Shown: positions 52,255-60,669, numbered from the stretch's first letter. The stretch is 64,000 bases of DNA from Streptomyces parvus (GCF_032121415.1 NZ_CP135079.1:5208001-5272000); one strand, 5' to 3'. The notes: a model not told the origin generated them from the sequence alone. Numbers and translations are program-made.

Positions 52255-53184
52255 CTACAGCCAGCCCGCGAACTCCAGGTTCACTTCGCCCATCTGACGC
52301 CGCCCCTCGGCCAGCGCGCGGGTGCCAGACTCCACCGCCCGGAACAGCGTCCAGCCGTGCAGCCGCGCCTGATCCACCTCCAGCGACTCCGCCAGCTTCT
52401 TGACCCGCCGCCGCGCCGTCGCCGGGCCGCCGGGGGAGGCGACCAGATCCTCCGCCCGGTCCCGCACCAGCCGCGCCAGGTCATAGGCGCGCTCGCCCAC
52501 CAGCGGCTCGGGGCCCACCGTCAGCCACGGCGCCCGCTCCCCGGACAGCACCTTGCTCTGCCGGAAGTTGCCGTGCAGCAGCAGGAGTTCGGGCTCGCCC
52601 TCGACCAGCTCCGCCCGGGCCGCGAGCGCCGCGTCCACCAGGGGCGCCAGCTCCGGGTCGGCGTCGGCGGCCGCCCGCATCCCGGAGCTCTGCCGTTCGG
52701 TCCGCCCGGCAACCGTCTCGAACGCGTGCCCGGCGGGCGGCTCCACCCACAGCCGGCGCAGCGTGCCCGCCGCCTCCAGCAGGGCCTTCGCCTCCGGCAG
52801 CGAGCGCAGCGACACCTCGGGGTGCAGCCGCTCCAGCAGCAGCGCCCCGGACGCGTCGAGCTCCTCGCCGACCGGATCCGAGGTGCCCAGCGGCTTCACC
52901 GCGCCCCAGCCGTTCCAGTGCTCCAGCGCCGCCCGCTCCAGCTCAGGCCCGGCGACAGGCGGGGCGAGCTTCAGCGCGGCCGGGGTCCCGTCGGCCCGCC
53001 GCACCAGGACCACCAGGGAGCTGCGCCCGCCGGGGGCGGCCACCCGCTCCACGGTGAGGCCGTCCTCGGCGGCGAGCGCCCGCTCGGTCAGCGCGGGAAG
53101 CCCGGCCGGCCAGTCGGCCGCCGCGGCGTCCCCGTACATCTCACCGAGCGCGCGCACCAGGCGCTGCGGCGGTTCGAAACCCAT
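52255..53184 (-). CDS. Aminoglycoside-phosphotransferase-fold protein, apparent pseudokinase
   Basis: A 309-residue protein of the APH(6)/hydroxyurea kinase-like family. The family catalytic loop, normally HGDxHxxN, reads LLHGNFRQSKVL (H204, G205, N206), so the catalytic Asp is Asn and the metal-binding Asn is Lys. The metal-binding DPxP reads TVGPEPLVGERAYDLARL (G224 for Asp). The ALKLAPP strand keeps a Lys. All three catalytic changes suggest no phosphotransfer. ATG 53184 starts it. Last gene of a three-gene minus-strand operon with two ferritin-like genes. Confidence 0.82.
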   Translation of the reverse strand: MGFEPPQRLVRALGEMYGDAAAADWPAGLPALTERALAAEDGLTVERVAAPGGRSSLVVLVRRADGTPAALKLAPPVAGPELERAALEHWNGWGAVKPLGTSDPVGEELDASGALLLERLHPEVSLRSLPEAKALLEAAGTLRRLWVEPPAGHAFETVAGRTERQSSGMRAAADADPELAPLVDAALAARAELVEGEPELLLLHGNFRQSKVLSGERAPWLTVGPEPLVGERAYDLARLVRDRAEDLVASPGGPATARRRVKKLAESLEVDQARLHGWTLFRAVESGTRALAEGRRQMGEVNLEFAGWL

Positions 53185-53216
53185 ACGTCGTGTGTTCCCT
53201 TTCCGGATCCTTCGGA

Positions 53217-53735
53217 TCAGCGCGTCCCGTCCGCACCCGCGGCCTCCACCGGCCCCGTCGCGGCCGGATCCGCACCGGCGGCCCGCTCGGCGAGCCCCGG
53301 AAAGGCTACGTTGCCGCCCCGCCACCGGGCCGACCGCACCGCGGCCTCCCGGAGCGCGCCCGCGGCGCCCTTGCGCCGCGCACCCTCGGTGGCCCGTACG
53401 AGATCGGCGTAGGCGCCCGCGATCCGGTCCTCCAGGACCGCGGCGAGCCGCACAGCGGAGGGGCCGTCCGGCACGGCGAACGGCAGGGCGTACGCGGCGT
53501 TGGAGGCGACCGGGCGCCCGCCCAGATCGCGGGCGGTGCGCGCCAGCGCGTCCCGGCGGGCCCGGTGGGCGTCGTGCGCCGCTCGGGCCTCGGCACCCTG
53601 CCTCCCGTCGAGACGGCCGCCGAGCACGCCGTACCCGTACACCGCGGCGTGCTCGGCGGCCAGGGCGGCCTGGACTGCGGTCAGCTCGGGGGAGTCGGCG
53701 TCGTCTTCGGCCGGCCGGACGGAACGGGTGCTCAT
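53217..53735 (-). CDS. DUF4439 ferritin-like domain protein
   Basis: A 172-residue helical protein. The N-terminal helix AALAAEHAAVYGYGVLGGRL (E and H in EHAAVYGYG) is the DUF4439 hallmark, and further helices carry HDAHRARRDALARTARDLGG and VLEDRIAGAYADLVRATEG. The fold is ferritin-like, but I cannot assign a full di-iron site. ATG 53735 overlaps the stop of the upstream lipoprotein gene by four bases (ATGA). Function unknown. Confidence 0.82.
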   Translation of the reverse strand: MSTRSVRPAEDDADSPELTAVQAALAAEHAAVYGYGVLGGRLDGRQGAEARAAHDAHRARRDALARTARDLGGRPVASNAAYALPFAVPDGPSAVRLAAVLEDRIAGAYADLVRATEGARRKGAAGALREAAVRSARWRGGNVAFPGLAERAAGADPAATGPVEAAGADGTR

Positions 53736-54289
53736 ACGGCTGCCTCCTCGGCCAGTTCGGTCAGCAGATACGCGTGCGCCGCAGCGGCCGCCGCCACCGA
53801 GGCCAGCAGCCGGGCCAGCTCCGGTCCGGCCGCGAGCAGGGCCTCGCCGTACCCGTCGGCCCGGCGGCGCTCGGCGGCGGCCAGCTCCCGCACCGCGGCC
53901 TTGGGGTCGGCCGAGACCGGACCGGGGGGTGCCGGAGGGGCCTCGTCGCCCTTCGGCGCGTCCTTCTTCGGCGCGTCCTTCGCGCGCGGCGGCGCCAGCG
54001 CCCTCCCGTGCTCGGCCACGGCCGCCCGCAGCGGTACGAGGCCCGCCGCCGCGGCCGGATGCGCCTCGGCCACCAGGTCGTACTGGGCGAGCAGGAGGGC
54101 GCCGTCGCGGACCGCCTTCTCGCGCAGCGCCTTCTCGGCCTTCGCGGTGGTGGCCCGCGCGCCGGAGTGCGCGGGCCTCTTCCCCCCGGTGCCTTCGTCG
54201 TCGCCCCCGCAGCCGGTCAGCACCGCGCCCAGGGCGAGGGCTCCCGTCGCGGTGAGCGCCCCCCTGCGCGTCGTCCCCGTGCGCCGCAC
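53732..54289 (-). CDS. Ferritin-like-associated lipoprotein
   Basis: A 185-residue exported lipoprotein. From GTG 54289, preceded by GAAGGAGAAAC, the signal has a twin-Arg-like start (RRTGTTRRGAL) and the lipobox LTGC. The mature part is Ala-rich and helical, with a lysine-rich charged linker (APPRAKDAPKKDAPKGDEAP). Its helices look distantly like the DUF4439 partner encoded next, but no metal ligands are obvious. It opens the operon and is divergent from rimP across 176 bp. Confidence 0.75.
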   Translation of the reverse strand: MRRTGTTRRGALTATGALALGAVLTGCGGDDEGTGGKRPAHSGARATTAKAEKALREKAVRDGALLLAQYDLVAEAHPAAAAGLVPLRAAVAEHGRALAPPRAKDAPKKDAPKGDEAPPAPPGPVSADPKAAVRELAAAERRRADGYGEALLAAGPELARLLASVAAAAAAHAYLLTELAEEAAV

Positions 54290-54465
54290 GTTTCTCCTTC
54301 GGGCCTGGACCGGTCCTGACAGGATCTGTCCTGTTGTGATCACCGCAGGCGAGCGTACCCGCGGCCGAGCGGCAGGCGGACGGCAACACCCCTGGCGACC
54401 GGATACCCTTTGACCTGACGCACGACGATCCCCACAACAGCACACGCGGCCGAGGAGTCACCCGG

Positions 54466-54969
54466 ATGAGCACCACCCAGAGCGAGAGGCTGCGCGGGCT
54501 GCTGGAACCGCTCGTCAGCGCGCAGCAGCTGGACCTCGAGGAGATCGAGGTGTCCCGGGCCGGCCGTCGAGGAGTGCTGCGGGTCATCGTGGACTCCGAC
54601 GAGGGCGTCGAGCTGGACGCCTGTGCGGAGCTGAGCCGCGCGATCTCCCAGAAGCTGGACGAGACCGACGCGATGGGCGAGGGCGAGTACGTCCTCGAAG
54701 TCAGCTCCCCCGGTGCGGACCGCCCGCTGACCGAGCACCGCCACTACGTACGCGCCACCGGCCGGCTGGCCAGATTCCACCTGGCCGGCGACGGCTCCGG
54801 TGAGCTGGTCGCCCGCATCCTCGCCGTCGACGAGGACGGGCTCGACCTCGAAGTTCCCGGTGTCAAGGGCCGCAAGCCCACCGCCCGCCGCCTCGCCTTC
54901 GACGAGATCGCCAAGGCGCGCGTGGAGATCGAATTCAACCGCAAGGACAAGAAGGAAGAGGAGGCGTAG
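54466..54969 (+). CDS. rimP: Ribosome maturation factor RimP
   Basis: Needed for late assembly of the 30S subunit. The protein has 167 residues. The N-terminal alpha/beta domain has VSRAGRRGVLRVIVDSDEGV and the middle YVLEVSSPGADRPLT block is diagnostic. The C-terminal SH3-like domain ends in a Lys/Glu tail. ATG 54466 follows GAGGAG. First gene of the rimP-nusA-ylxR-infB cluster, and 2 bp before the nusA start. Confidence 0.95.
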   Translation: MSTTQSERLRGLLEPLVSAQQLDLEEIEVSRAGRRGVLRVIVDSDEGVELDACAELSRAISQKLDETDAMGEGEYVLEVSSPGADRPLTEHRHYVRATGRLARFHLAGDGSGELVARILAVDEDGLDLEVPGVKGRKPTARRLAFDEIAKARVEIEFNRKDKKEEEA

Positions 54970-54971
54970 CC

Positions 54972-56012
54972 GTGGACATCGATGTGAAGCTTCTGAAGGG
55001 CTTGGCGCAGGACAAGGAGATCCCCTTCGACGTGCTCGTCGGGGCGATCGAGTCGGCCCTCCTCATCGCGTACCACCGCACCGACGGCAGCTACCGCCGG
55101 GCGCGTGTGAAGCTCGACGAGAACGGCCACGTCACCGTGTGGGCCAAGGAGGACCCGGCCGACCTCGAAGAGGGCCAGGAGCCCAAGGAGTTCGACGACA
55201 CCCCCTCCGGATTCGGCCGGATCGCCGCCACCACCGCCAAGCAGGTCATCCTGCAGCGGCTGCGCGACGCCGAGGACGACAGGACCTTCGGCGAGTACGC
55301 CGGCCACGAGGGCGATGTCGTCACCGGCGTCGTCCAGCAGGGCAAGGACCCCAAGAACGTCCTGGTCGACATCGGCAAGCTGGAAGCCATCCTTCCGGTG
55401 CAGGAGCAGGTCCCGGGCGAGGAGTACACCCACGGCCTGCGCCTGCGTACGTATGTCGTCCGGGTCGCCAAGGGCGTCCGCGGCCCCTCGGTGACGCTCT
55501 CGCGCACCCACCCCAACCTGGTGAAGAAGCTCTTCGCACTGGAGGTCCCGGAGATCGCCGACGGCTCGGTGGTCATCGAGGCCATCGCCCGCGAGGCCGG
55601 TCACCGCACCAAGATCGCCGTACGCTCCACCCGCGCCGGCCTGAACCCCAAGGGCGCCTGCATCGGCCCGATGGGCAGCCGGGTGCGCAACGTCATGGCC
55701 GAGCTGCACGGCGAGAAGATCGACATCGTGGACTGGTCCGACGACCCGGCCGAGATGGTCGCCAACGCCCTCTCGCCCGCCCGGGTGAGCAAGGTCGAGG
55801 TCGTCGACCTCGGCGCCCGCTCCGCCCGCGTCACCGTGCCGGACTACCAGCTCTCGCTGGCGATCGGCAAGGAGGGCCAGAACGCCCGCCTCGCCGCCCG
55901 CCTCACCGGCTGGCGGATCGATATCCGGCCGGACACCGAGACGGACGAGGAGCGGGAGAACGCCGACCGCGAGCGGGCCGAGCGGGCCCGGGAGCGCTCG
56001 GAAAGGCGTTGA
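54972..56012 (+). CDS. nusA: Transcription termination/antitermination factor NusA
   Basis: It binds RNA polymerase and RNA and tunes pausing, termination and rRNA antitermination. The protein has 346 residues, the actinobacterial form without the C-terminal acidic repeats of E. coli. Domains: N-terminal polymerase-binding (1-125), S1 (about 130-200, VVTGVVQQGKDPKNVLVDIG), and two KH domains (about 205-330, with ARSARVTVPDYQLSLAIGKE). GTG 54972 follows a strong GAGGAGG inside rimP. Confidence 0.96.
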   Translation: MDIDVKLLKGLAQDKEIPFDVLVGAIESALLIAYHRTDGSYRRARVKLDENGHVTVWAKEDPADLEEGQEPKEFDDTPSGFGRIAATTAKQVILQRLRDAEDDRTFGEYAGHEGDVVTGVVQQGKDPKNVLVDIGKLEAILPVQEQVPGEEYTHGLRLRTYVVRVAKGVRGPSVTLSRTHPNLVKKLFALEVPEIADGSVVIEAIAREAGHRTKIAVRSTRAGLNPKGACIGPMGSRVRNVMAELHGEKIDIVDWSDDPAEMVANALSPARVSKVEVVDLGARSARVTVPDYQLSLAIGKEGQNARLAARLTGWRIDIRPDTETDEERENADRERAERARERSERR

Positions 56013-56114
56013 CCCGGAGCGGCTCCAGGGAATAGATCTTGGACGTACGCCGCTGAGATCACGACAACATCCGTTCGATTTTTGCCCCAAAGGGGTGAGG
56101 TCGGTACGGGGAGG

Positions 56115-56120
56115 TAGACT
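56115..56120 (+). promoter_or_regulatory. -10 element placing a leaderless start at ylxR
   Basis: TAGACT (56115-56120) is six bases before the ylxR GTG (56126), so a transcript would begin at the start codon. No clear Shine-Dalgarno is seen in front of the GTG, which supports a leaderless message. The -35 region is weak. Confidence 0.5.
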
Positions 56121-56125
56121 TAACC

Positions 56126-56404
56126 GTGTCTGGCCGGACGCAAGCCCGCGCTTGCCCCGAGCGAACCTGTGTGGGATGCCGGGAGCGAGTGACCAAGAGC
56201 GAGCTGCTGCGCATCGTGGTGGACGAGGGCGCCTGCGCCCCTGATCCACGCGGTACGCTGCCCGGCCGGGGTGCGTATGTGCACCCCACCTCTGTCTGTC
56301 TCGACCTGGCGGTTCGCCGCCGGGCGTTCCCCCGGGCCTTCAAGGCCAAGGGGCCGTTCGACACCGCGGCACTCACGCGGTTCGTCGAACGGGTGACACC
56401 GTAA
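56126..56404 (+). CDS. ylxR: YlxR family RNA-binding/regulatory protein
   Basis: A 92-residue DUF448 protein found between nusA and infB in most Gram-positives; it has been linked to gene regulation and RNA binding. The core RTCVGCRERVTKSELLRIV and GRGAYVHP are the family signature; the first contains a CxxC pair. GTG 56126 appears leaderless. The gap to infB (148 bp) carries short repeats. Confidence 0.9.
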   Translation: MSGRTQARACPERTCVGCRERVTKSELLRIVVDEGACAPDPRGTLPGRGAYVHPTSVCLDLAVRRRAFPRAFKAKGPFDTAALTRFVERVTP

Positions 56405-56468
56405 GAAAGTGAACGGCACGGGACCCCGTGCGGTCAGGTACCTCGCGAGTTGGAAGTAGGTCGAGATT

Positions 56469-56501
56469 GCGATGAGCACTCGATGAGTACGCGATGAGTA
56501 C
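56469..56501 (+). repeat. Short tandem repeats in the ylxR-infB gap
   Basis: Three copies of a GCGATGAGTAC-like unit run from 56469 to 56501 (GCGATGAGCACT, then CGATGAGTAC, then GCGATGAGTAC), each offering an ATG and containing a stop-like TGAG. They sit just upstream of the infB ribosome-binding site. Confidence 0.6.
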
Positions 56502-56552
56502 GCCCATGAAGTAGCGACGGTCCGGCGGTAACCCGGACCTAAAAGGAGCGAA

Positions 56553-59500
56553 GTGGCTAAGGTCCGGGTATACGAACTCGCCAAGGAGTTCGGCGTCGAG
56601 AGCAAGGTCGTCATGGCCAAGCTCCAAGAACTCGGTGAATTCGTCCGTTCGGCGTCCTCGACGATCGAGGCGCCGGTTGTACGCAAGTTGACCGACGCAC
56701 TGCAGGGGCCCGGCGGCAACGCCGGCAAGCCCGCTGCCAAGCCTGGCGCGCCCCGTAAGGCGACGCCCGCGAAGCCCGCAGCGCCCTCCCCGGCCGCTGC
56801 GGCACGTCCCGCTGCCCCGAAGCCCGGCGCCCCGGCCCCCAAGCCGGCCGCCGCCGAGGCCCCGAGCAGCACCCCGGCAGCGCCCTCCGCGCCGTCGGCG
56901 GGCCCCCGTCCGGGTCCGAAGCCCGCGCCGAAGGCGGCCCCGGTGACCCCGGTCCCGGCCGCCGAGTTCTCGGCTCCGGCGCCCGAGCGTCCGGCTGCCC
57001 CGCAGCCCTCGCGTCCCACCGGCGCCACCCCCGGTCCCCGTCCCACGCCCGCCCGTCCGGCTCCGGCCGGCGGCCAGCGTGACGGCGGCCAGCGTGACGG
57101 CGGCCGTGGTGGCGAGCGTGGCGGCGACCGCCCCGCGCGTCCCGCGGGCCAGGGCGCCCCGCGCCCCGGCGGCGCCCGTCCGGCCGGTCCCCGTCCGGGC
57201 AACAACCCCTTCACCTCCGGCGGCTCCACCGGCATGGCGCGCCCCGGCGCGCCCCGTCCCGGCGGTGCCCCGCGCCCCGGTGGCGGCCAGGAGCGCCCCG
57301 GCGCCCCGCGTCCGCAGGGCGGCCCCGGCGGCGCCCCGCGCCCCCAGGGCGGTCAGGGCCAGGGCGGTGCCCGTCCCTCTCCGGGCGGCATGCCCCGTCC
57401 GCAGGCTCCGCGTCCCGGCGGCGGTCCCGCCGGCAACCGCCCGAACCCGGGCATGATGCCGCAGCGTCCCGCTGCCGGCCCGCGCCCCGGTCCCGGTGGC
57501 GGCGGCGGCCGCGGTCCCGGCGGTGGCGGTCGTCCCGGCGGTGCCGGTGGCGGTCGTCCCGGTGGCGGCGGCTTCGCCGGCCGTCCGGGTGGCGGCGGTG
57601 GCGGCGGCTTCGCCGGCCGTCCGGCCGGTCCCGGTGGCGGCGGCGGTGCCGGTCGTCCCGGTGGTGGCGGCGGCTTCGGCGGTCGTCCCGGTTTCGGTGG
57701 CCGTCCGGGTGGTCCCGGTGGCCGCGGTGGCACGCAGGGTGCGTTCGGCCGTCCCGGCGGTCCGGCGCGACGAGGCCGCAAGTCGAAGCGGCAGAGGCGC
57801 CAGGAGTACGAGGCCATGCAGGCCCCGTCGGTCGGCGGCGTCATGCTGCCCCGCGGCAACGGACAGGCCGTCCGGCTGTCGCGCGGCGCCTCGCTCACCG
57901 ACTTCGCGGAGAAGATCAACGCCAACCCGGCGTCGCTCGTCGCCGTGATGATGAACCTCGGCGAGATGGTCACCGCCACGCAGTCCGTTTCCGACGAGAC
58001 GCTCCGGCTTCTCGCCGAGGAGATGAACTACGTCCTGGAGATCGTCAGCCCCGAGGAGGAGGACCGCGAGCTGCTCGAGTCCTTCGACATCGAGTTCGGC
58101 GAGGACGAGGGCGGCGAAGAGGCTCTGGTCTCCCGTCCGCCGGTCGTGACCGTCATGGGTCACGTCGACCACGGTAAGACCCGACTCCTCGACGCGATCC
58201 GCAAGACCAACGTGGTCGCGGGCGAGGCCGGTGGCATCACCCAGCACATCGGTGCCTACCAGGTCACGACCGACGTCAACGACGAAGAGCGCAAGATCAC
58301 CTTCATCGACACCCCGGGTCACGAGGCGTTCACCGCCATGCGTGCCCGTGGTGCGAAGTCGACCGACATCGCGATCCTCGTGGTGGCGGCCAACGACGGT
58401 GTGATGCCCCAGACGATCGAGGCGCTGAACCACGCCAAGGCGGCCGACGTGCCGATCGTGGTCGCGGTCAACAAGATCGACGTCGAGGGCGCCGACCCGA
58501 CCAAGGTGCGCGGTCAGCTCACCGAGTTCGGTCTGGTGGCCGAGGAGTACGGCGGCGACACCATGTTCGTCGACATCTCCGCCAAGCAGGGCCTCAACAT
58601 CGAGGCGCTCCTGGAGGCCGTCGTCCTCACCGCCGACGCCTCGCTCGACCTGCGGGCCAACCCCGACCAGGACGCGCAGGGTATTGCGATCGAGTCCCAC
58701 CTCGACCGCGGTCGCGGTGCCGTCTCGACCGTCCTGGTCCAGCGCGGAACGCTGCGCATCGGCGACACGATGGTCGTGGGCGACGCCTACGGCCGGGTGC
58801 GCGCCATGCTCGACGACAACGGTCAGAACGTGCAGGAAGCGGGTCCCTCGACCCCCGTCCTGGTGCTCGGTCTCACCAACGTCCCGGGCGCCGGCGACAA
58901 CTTCCTGGTCGTCGACGAGGACCGTACGGCCCGTCAGATCGCCGAGAAGCGTGCCGCCCGCGAGCGCAACGCCAACTTCGCCCGCAAGGGCGTCCGGTTC
59001 TCCCTGGAGAACCTGGACGAGGCGCTCAAGGCCGGTCTGGTCCAGGAGCTCAACCTCATCATCAAGGGCGACGCGTCCGGTTCGGTGGAGGCTCTCGAGT
59101 CCTCGCTGCTCCAGCTCGACGTCGGTGAAGAGGTCGACATCCGGGTCCTGCACCGCGGTGTGGGTGCGGTCACCGAGTCGGACATCAACCTGGCGACGGG
59201 TTCCGACGCCATCGTGATCGGCTTCAACGTGCGCGCCGCAGGGCGTGCCGAGCAGATGGCCGAGCGCGAAGGTGTGGACGTCCGGTACTACTCGGTCATC
59301 TACCAGGCGATCGAAGAGATCGAAGCGGCCCTCAAGGGCATGCTCAAGCCGGAGTACGAAGAGGTCGAGCTCGGCACGGCGGAGATCCGCGAGATCTTCC
59401 GCTCGTCCAAGCTGGGCAACATCGCCGGTGTGCTGGTCCGCTCCGGCGAGGTCAAGCGCAACACCAAGGCGCGCCTGCTGCGCGATGGCAAGGTCATCGC

Positions 59501-59657
59501 GGAGAACCTCAACATCTCCGGTCTGCGTCGTTTCAAGGACGACGTCACCGAGATCCGCGAAGGCTTCGAGGGCGGTATCAACCTCGGAAACTTCAACGAC
59601 ATCAAGATCGACGACGTCATCGCGACGTACGAGATGCGCGAGAAGCCGCGAGGCTGA
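56553..59657 (+). CDS. infB: Translation initiation factor IF-2
   Basis: The GTPase that brings initiator tRNA to the 30S subunit and promotes subunit joining. The protein has 1034 residues. Residues 1-52 form an IF2-N subdomain (VYELAKEFGVESKVVMAKL). Residues about 55-415 are low-complexity Pro/Ala, then Gly/Arg/Pro-rich, encoded by near-repetitive GC sequence. A second IF2-N domain follows, and the G domain shows G1 GHVDHGKT (535-542), G3 DTPGHE (586-591) and G4 NKID (640-643). Domains II-IV end at EKPRG. GTG 56553 follows AAAGGAGCGAA. Confidence 0.97.
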   Translation: MAKVRVYELAKEFGVESKVVMAKLQELGEFVRSASSTIEAPVVRKLTDALQGPGGNAGKPAAKPGAPRKATPAKPAAPSPAAAARPAAPKPGAPAPKPAAAEAPSSTPAAPSAPSAGPRPGPKPAPKAAPVTPVPAAEFSAPAPERPAAPQPSRPTGATPGPRPTPARPAPAGGQRDGGQRDGGRGGERGGDRPARPAGQGAPRPGGARPAGPRPGNNPFTSGGSTGMARPGAPRPGGAPRPGGGQERPGAPRPQGGPGGAPRPQGGQGQGGARPSPGGMPRPQAPRPGGGPAGNRPNPGMMPQRPAAGPRPGPGGGGGRGPGGGGRPGGAGGGRPGGGGFAGRPGGGGGGGFAGRPAGPGGGGGAGRPGGGGGFGGRPGFGGRPGGPGGRGGTQGAFGRPGGPARRGRKSKRQRRQEYEAMQAPSVGGVMLPRGNGQAVRLSRGASLTDFAEKINANPASLVAVMMNLGEMVTATQSVSDETLRLLAEEMNYVLEIVSPEEEDRELLESFDIEFGEDEGGEEALVSRPPVVTVMGHVDHGKTRLLDAIRKTNVVAGEAGGITQHIGAYQVTTDVNDEERKITFIDTPGHEAFTAMRARGAKSTDIAILVVAANDGVMPQTIEALNHAKAADVPIVVAVNKIDVEGADPTKVRGQLTEFGLVAEEYGGDTMFVDISAKQGLNIEALLEAVVLTADASLDLRANPDQDAQGIAIESHLDRGRGAVSTVLVQRGTLRIGDTMVVGDAYGRVRAMLDDNGQNVQEAGPSTPVLVLGLTNVPGAGDNFLVVDEDRTARQIAEKRAARERNANFARKGVRFSLENLDEALKAGLVQELNLIIKGDASGSVEALESSLLQLDVGEEVDIRVLHRGVGAVTESDINLATGSDAIVIGFNVRAAGRAEQMAEREGVDVRYYSVIYQAIEEIEAALKGMLKPEYEEVELGTAEIREIFRSSKLGNIAGVLVRSGEVKRNTKARLLRDGKVIAENLNISGLRRFKDDVTEIREGFEGGINLGNFNDIKIDDVIATYEMREKPRG

Positions 59658-59664
59658 TCCACCT

Positions 59665-59682
59665 CGGATCCGCGAGGATCCG
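59665..59682 (+). other. Hairpin 1 of three after infB
   Basis: CGGATCC (59665-59671) pairs with GGATCCG (59676-59682) around a GCGA tetraloop, eight bases past the infB stop codon. It is short and may be an RNA-processing or stability element, not a terminator. Confidence 0.55.
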
Positions 59683-59696
59683 CAGGGAATTCGGAA

Positions 59697-59724
59697 GGGT
59701 TCCGGGAGTCCGCTCCCGGAACCC
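59697..59724 (+). terminator. Hairpin 2 of three after infB
   Basis: GGGTTCCGGGAG (59697-59708) pairs perfectly with CTCCCGGAACCC (59713-59724) around a TCCG tetraloop. It is the strongest candidate to reduce read-through from infB into ylxP-rbfA-truB. Confidence 0.75.
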
Positions 59725-59736
59725 CTCCACCGAGGT

Positions 59737-59777
59737 CGGAGCCGGTCGACGGGTCGTATTTCCGTCGATCGGCTCCG
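59737..59777 (+). terminator. Hairpin 3 of three after infB
   Basis: CGGAGCCGGTCGACGG (59737-59752) pairs with CCGTCGATCGGCTCCG (59762-59777) over 16 positions with one G-T pair. The 9-nt loop is GTCGTATTT. Confidence 0.65.
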
Positions 59778-59856
59778 GCCGTTCCGGTACGGTTCGGATG
59801 TCCCCGGCAAGCTCTGGCGGGGCACGAACCCGAACCGGCGGGACATCCGGACACAC

Positions 59857-60150
59857 ATGTATGTGGGGACCCTGTCCTTCGATCTGCTCCTCGGCGACGT
59901 ACGGTCGTTGAAGGAGAAGCGTTCCGTCGTCCGCCCGATCGTCGCCGAACTCCAGCGCAAGTTCGCGGTGAGTGCGGCCGAGACCGGCGGGCAGAATCTC
60001 CACCGCAGGGCCGAGATCGGCCTTGCCGTGGTCTCCGGTGACACCGGACACCTCACGGACGTGCTGGACCGCTGCGAGCGGCTGGTCGCGGGACGCCCCG
60101 AGGTGGAGCTGCTGTCGGTCAGACGGCGGCTGCACAGTGACGAAGACTGA
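59857..60150 (+). CDS. ylxP: YlxP (DUF503) family protein
   Basis: A 97-residue protein found between infB and rbfA across Gram-positives. Family marks are YVGTLSFDLLLGDVRSLKEK, the RRAEIGLAVVSGD strand and the C-terminal VELLSVRRRLHSDED. It is probably linked to ribosome function by gene neighbourhood; its biochemical activity is not established. ATG 59857 begins it after a 199-bp gap with three hairpins. Confidence 0.9.
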   Translation: MYVGTLSFDLLLGDVRSLKEKRSVVRPIVAELQRKFAVSAAETGGQNLHRRAEIGLAVVSGDTGHLTDVLDRCERLVAGRPEVELLSVRRRLHSDED

Positions 60151-60186
60151 CAGTCGAGCGAAATCAGAAGGAAGAGTGACGGACCG

Positions 60187-60669
60187 GTGACCGACAACGC
60201 GCGGGCCCGCAAGCTGGCCGATCGCATCCAGGTCGTGGTCGCGGAGACCCTGGACCGGCGAATCAAGGATCCGCGGCTGGGATTCGTGACGATCACGGAC
60301 GCCCGGGTCACCGGCGACCTGCGGGAGGCCACGGTCTTCTACACGGTCTACGGCGACGACGAGGAGCGTGCGGCCTCCGCGGCCGCGCTGGAGAGCGCCA
60401 AGGGTGTTCTGCGCTCCGAGGTGGGCCGGCAGACCGGGGTCCGGTTCACGCCGACCCTGGCCTTCGTGCCGGACGCCCTCCCGGACAACGCCCGCACCAT
60501 CGAGGACCTCCTCGACAAGGCGCGGGCCAAGGACGCGGAGGTGCGCCAGGTCTCCACCGGAGCGACGTACGCCGGTGAGGCCGACCCGTACCGCAAGCCC
60601 GAGGACGAGGACGACGAGGCGGACACCCCCGGCTCGACCGACAAGAACGAGGGCCCCGCCTCCGTATGA
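60187..60669 (+). CDS. rbfA: Ribosome-binding factor A
   Basis: It binds 16S rRNA helix 1 and the helix 44/45 linker and is needed for 30S maturation, notably in the cold. The protein has 160 residues. The KH-like core runs from RKLADRIQVVVAETLDRRIK through RLGFVTITDARVTGDLREA. The C-terminal 50 residues are acidic and disordered. GTG 60187 starts it, and it overlaps truB by four bases. Confidence 0.95.
   Translation: MTDNARARKLADRIQVVVAETLDRRIKDPRLGFVTITDARVTGDLREATVFYTVYGDDEERAASAAALESAKGVLRSEVGRQTGVRFTPTLAFVPDALPDNARTIEDLLDKARAKDAEVRQVSTGATYAGEADPYRKPEDEDDEADTPGSTDKNEGPASV

Noticed and set aside
56373..60332. A 1319-residue open frame on the minus strand opposite infB
   Set aside because: It mirrors the GC-rich infB sequence, reads through ylxP, and is mostly Thr/Ala/Gly repeats. 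infB motifs fix the coding strand.
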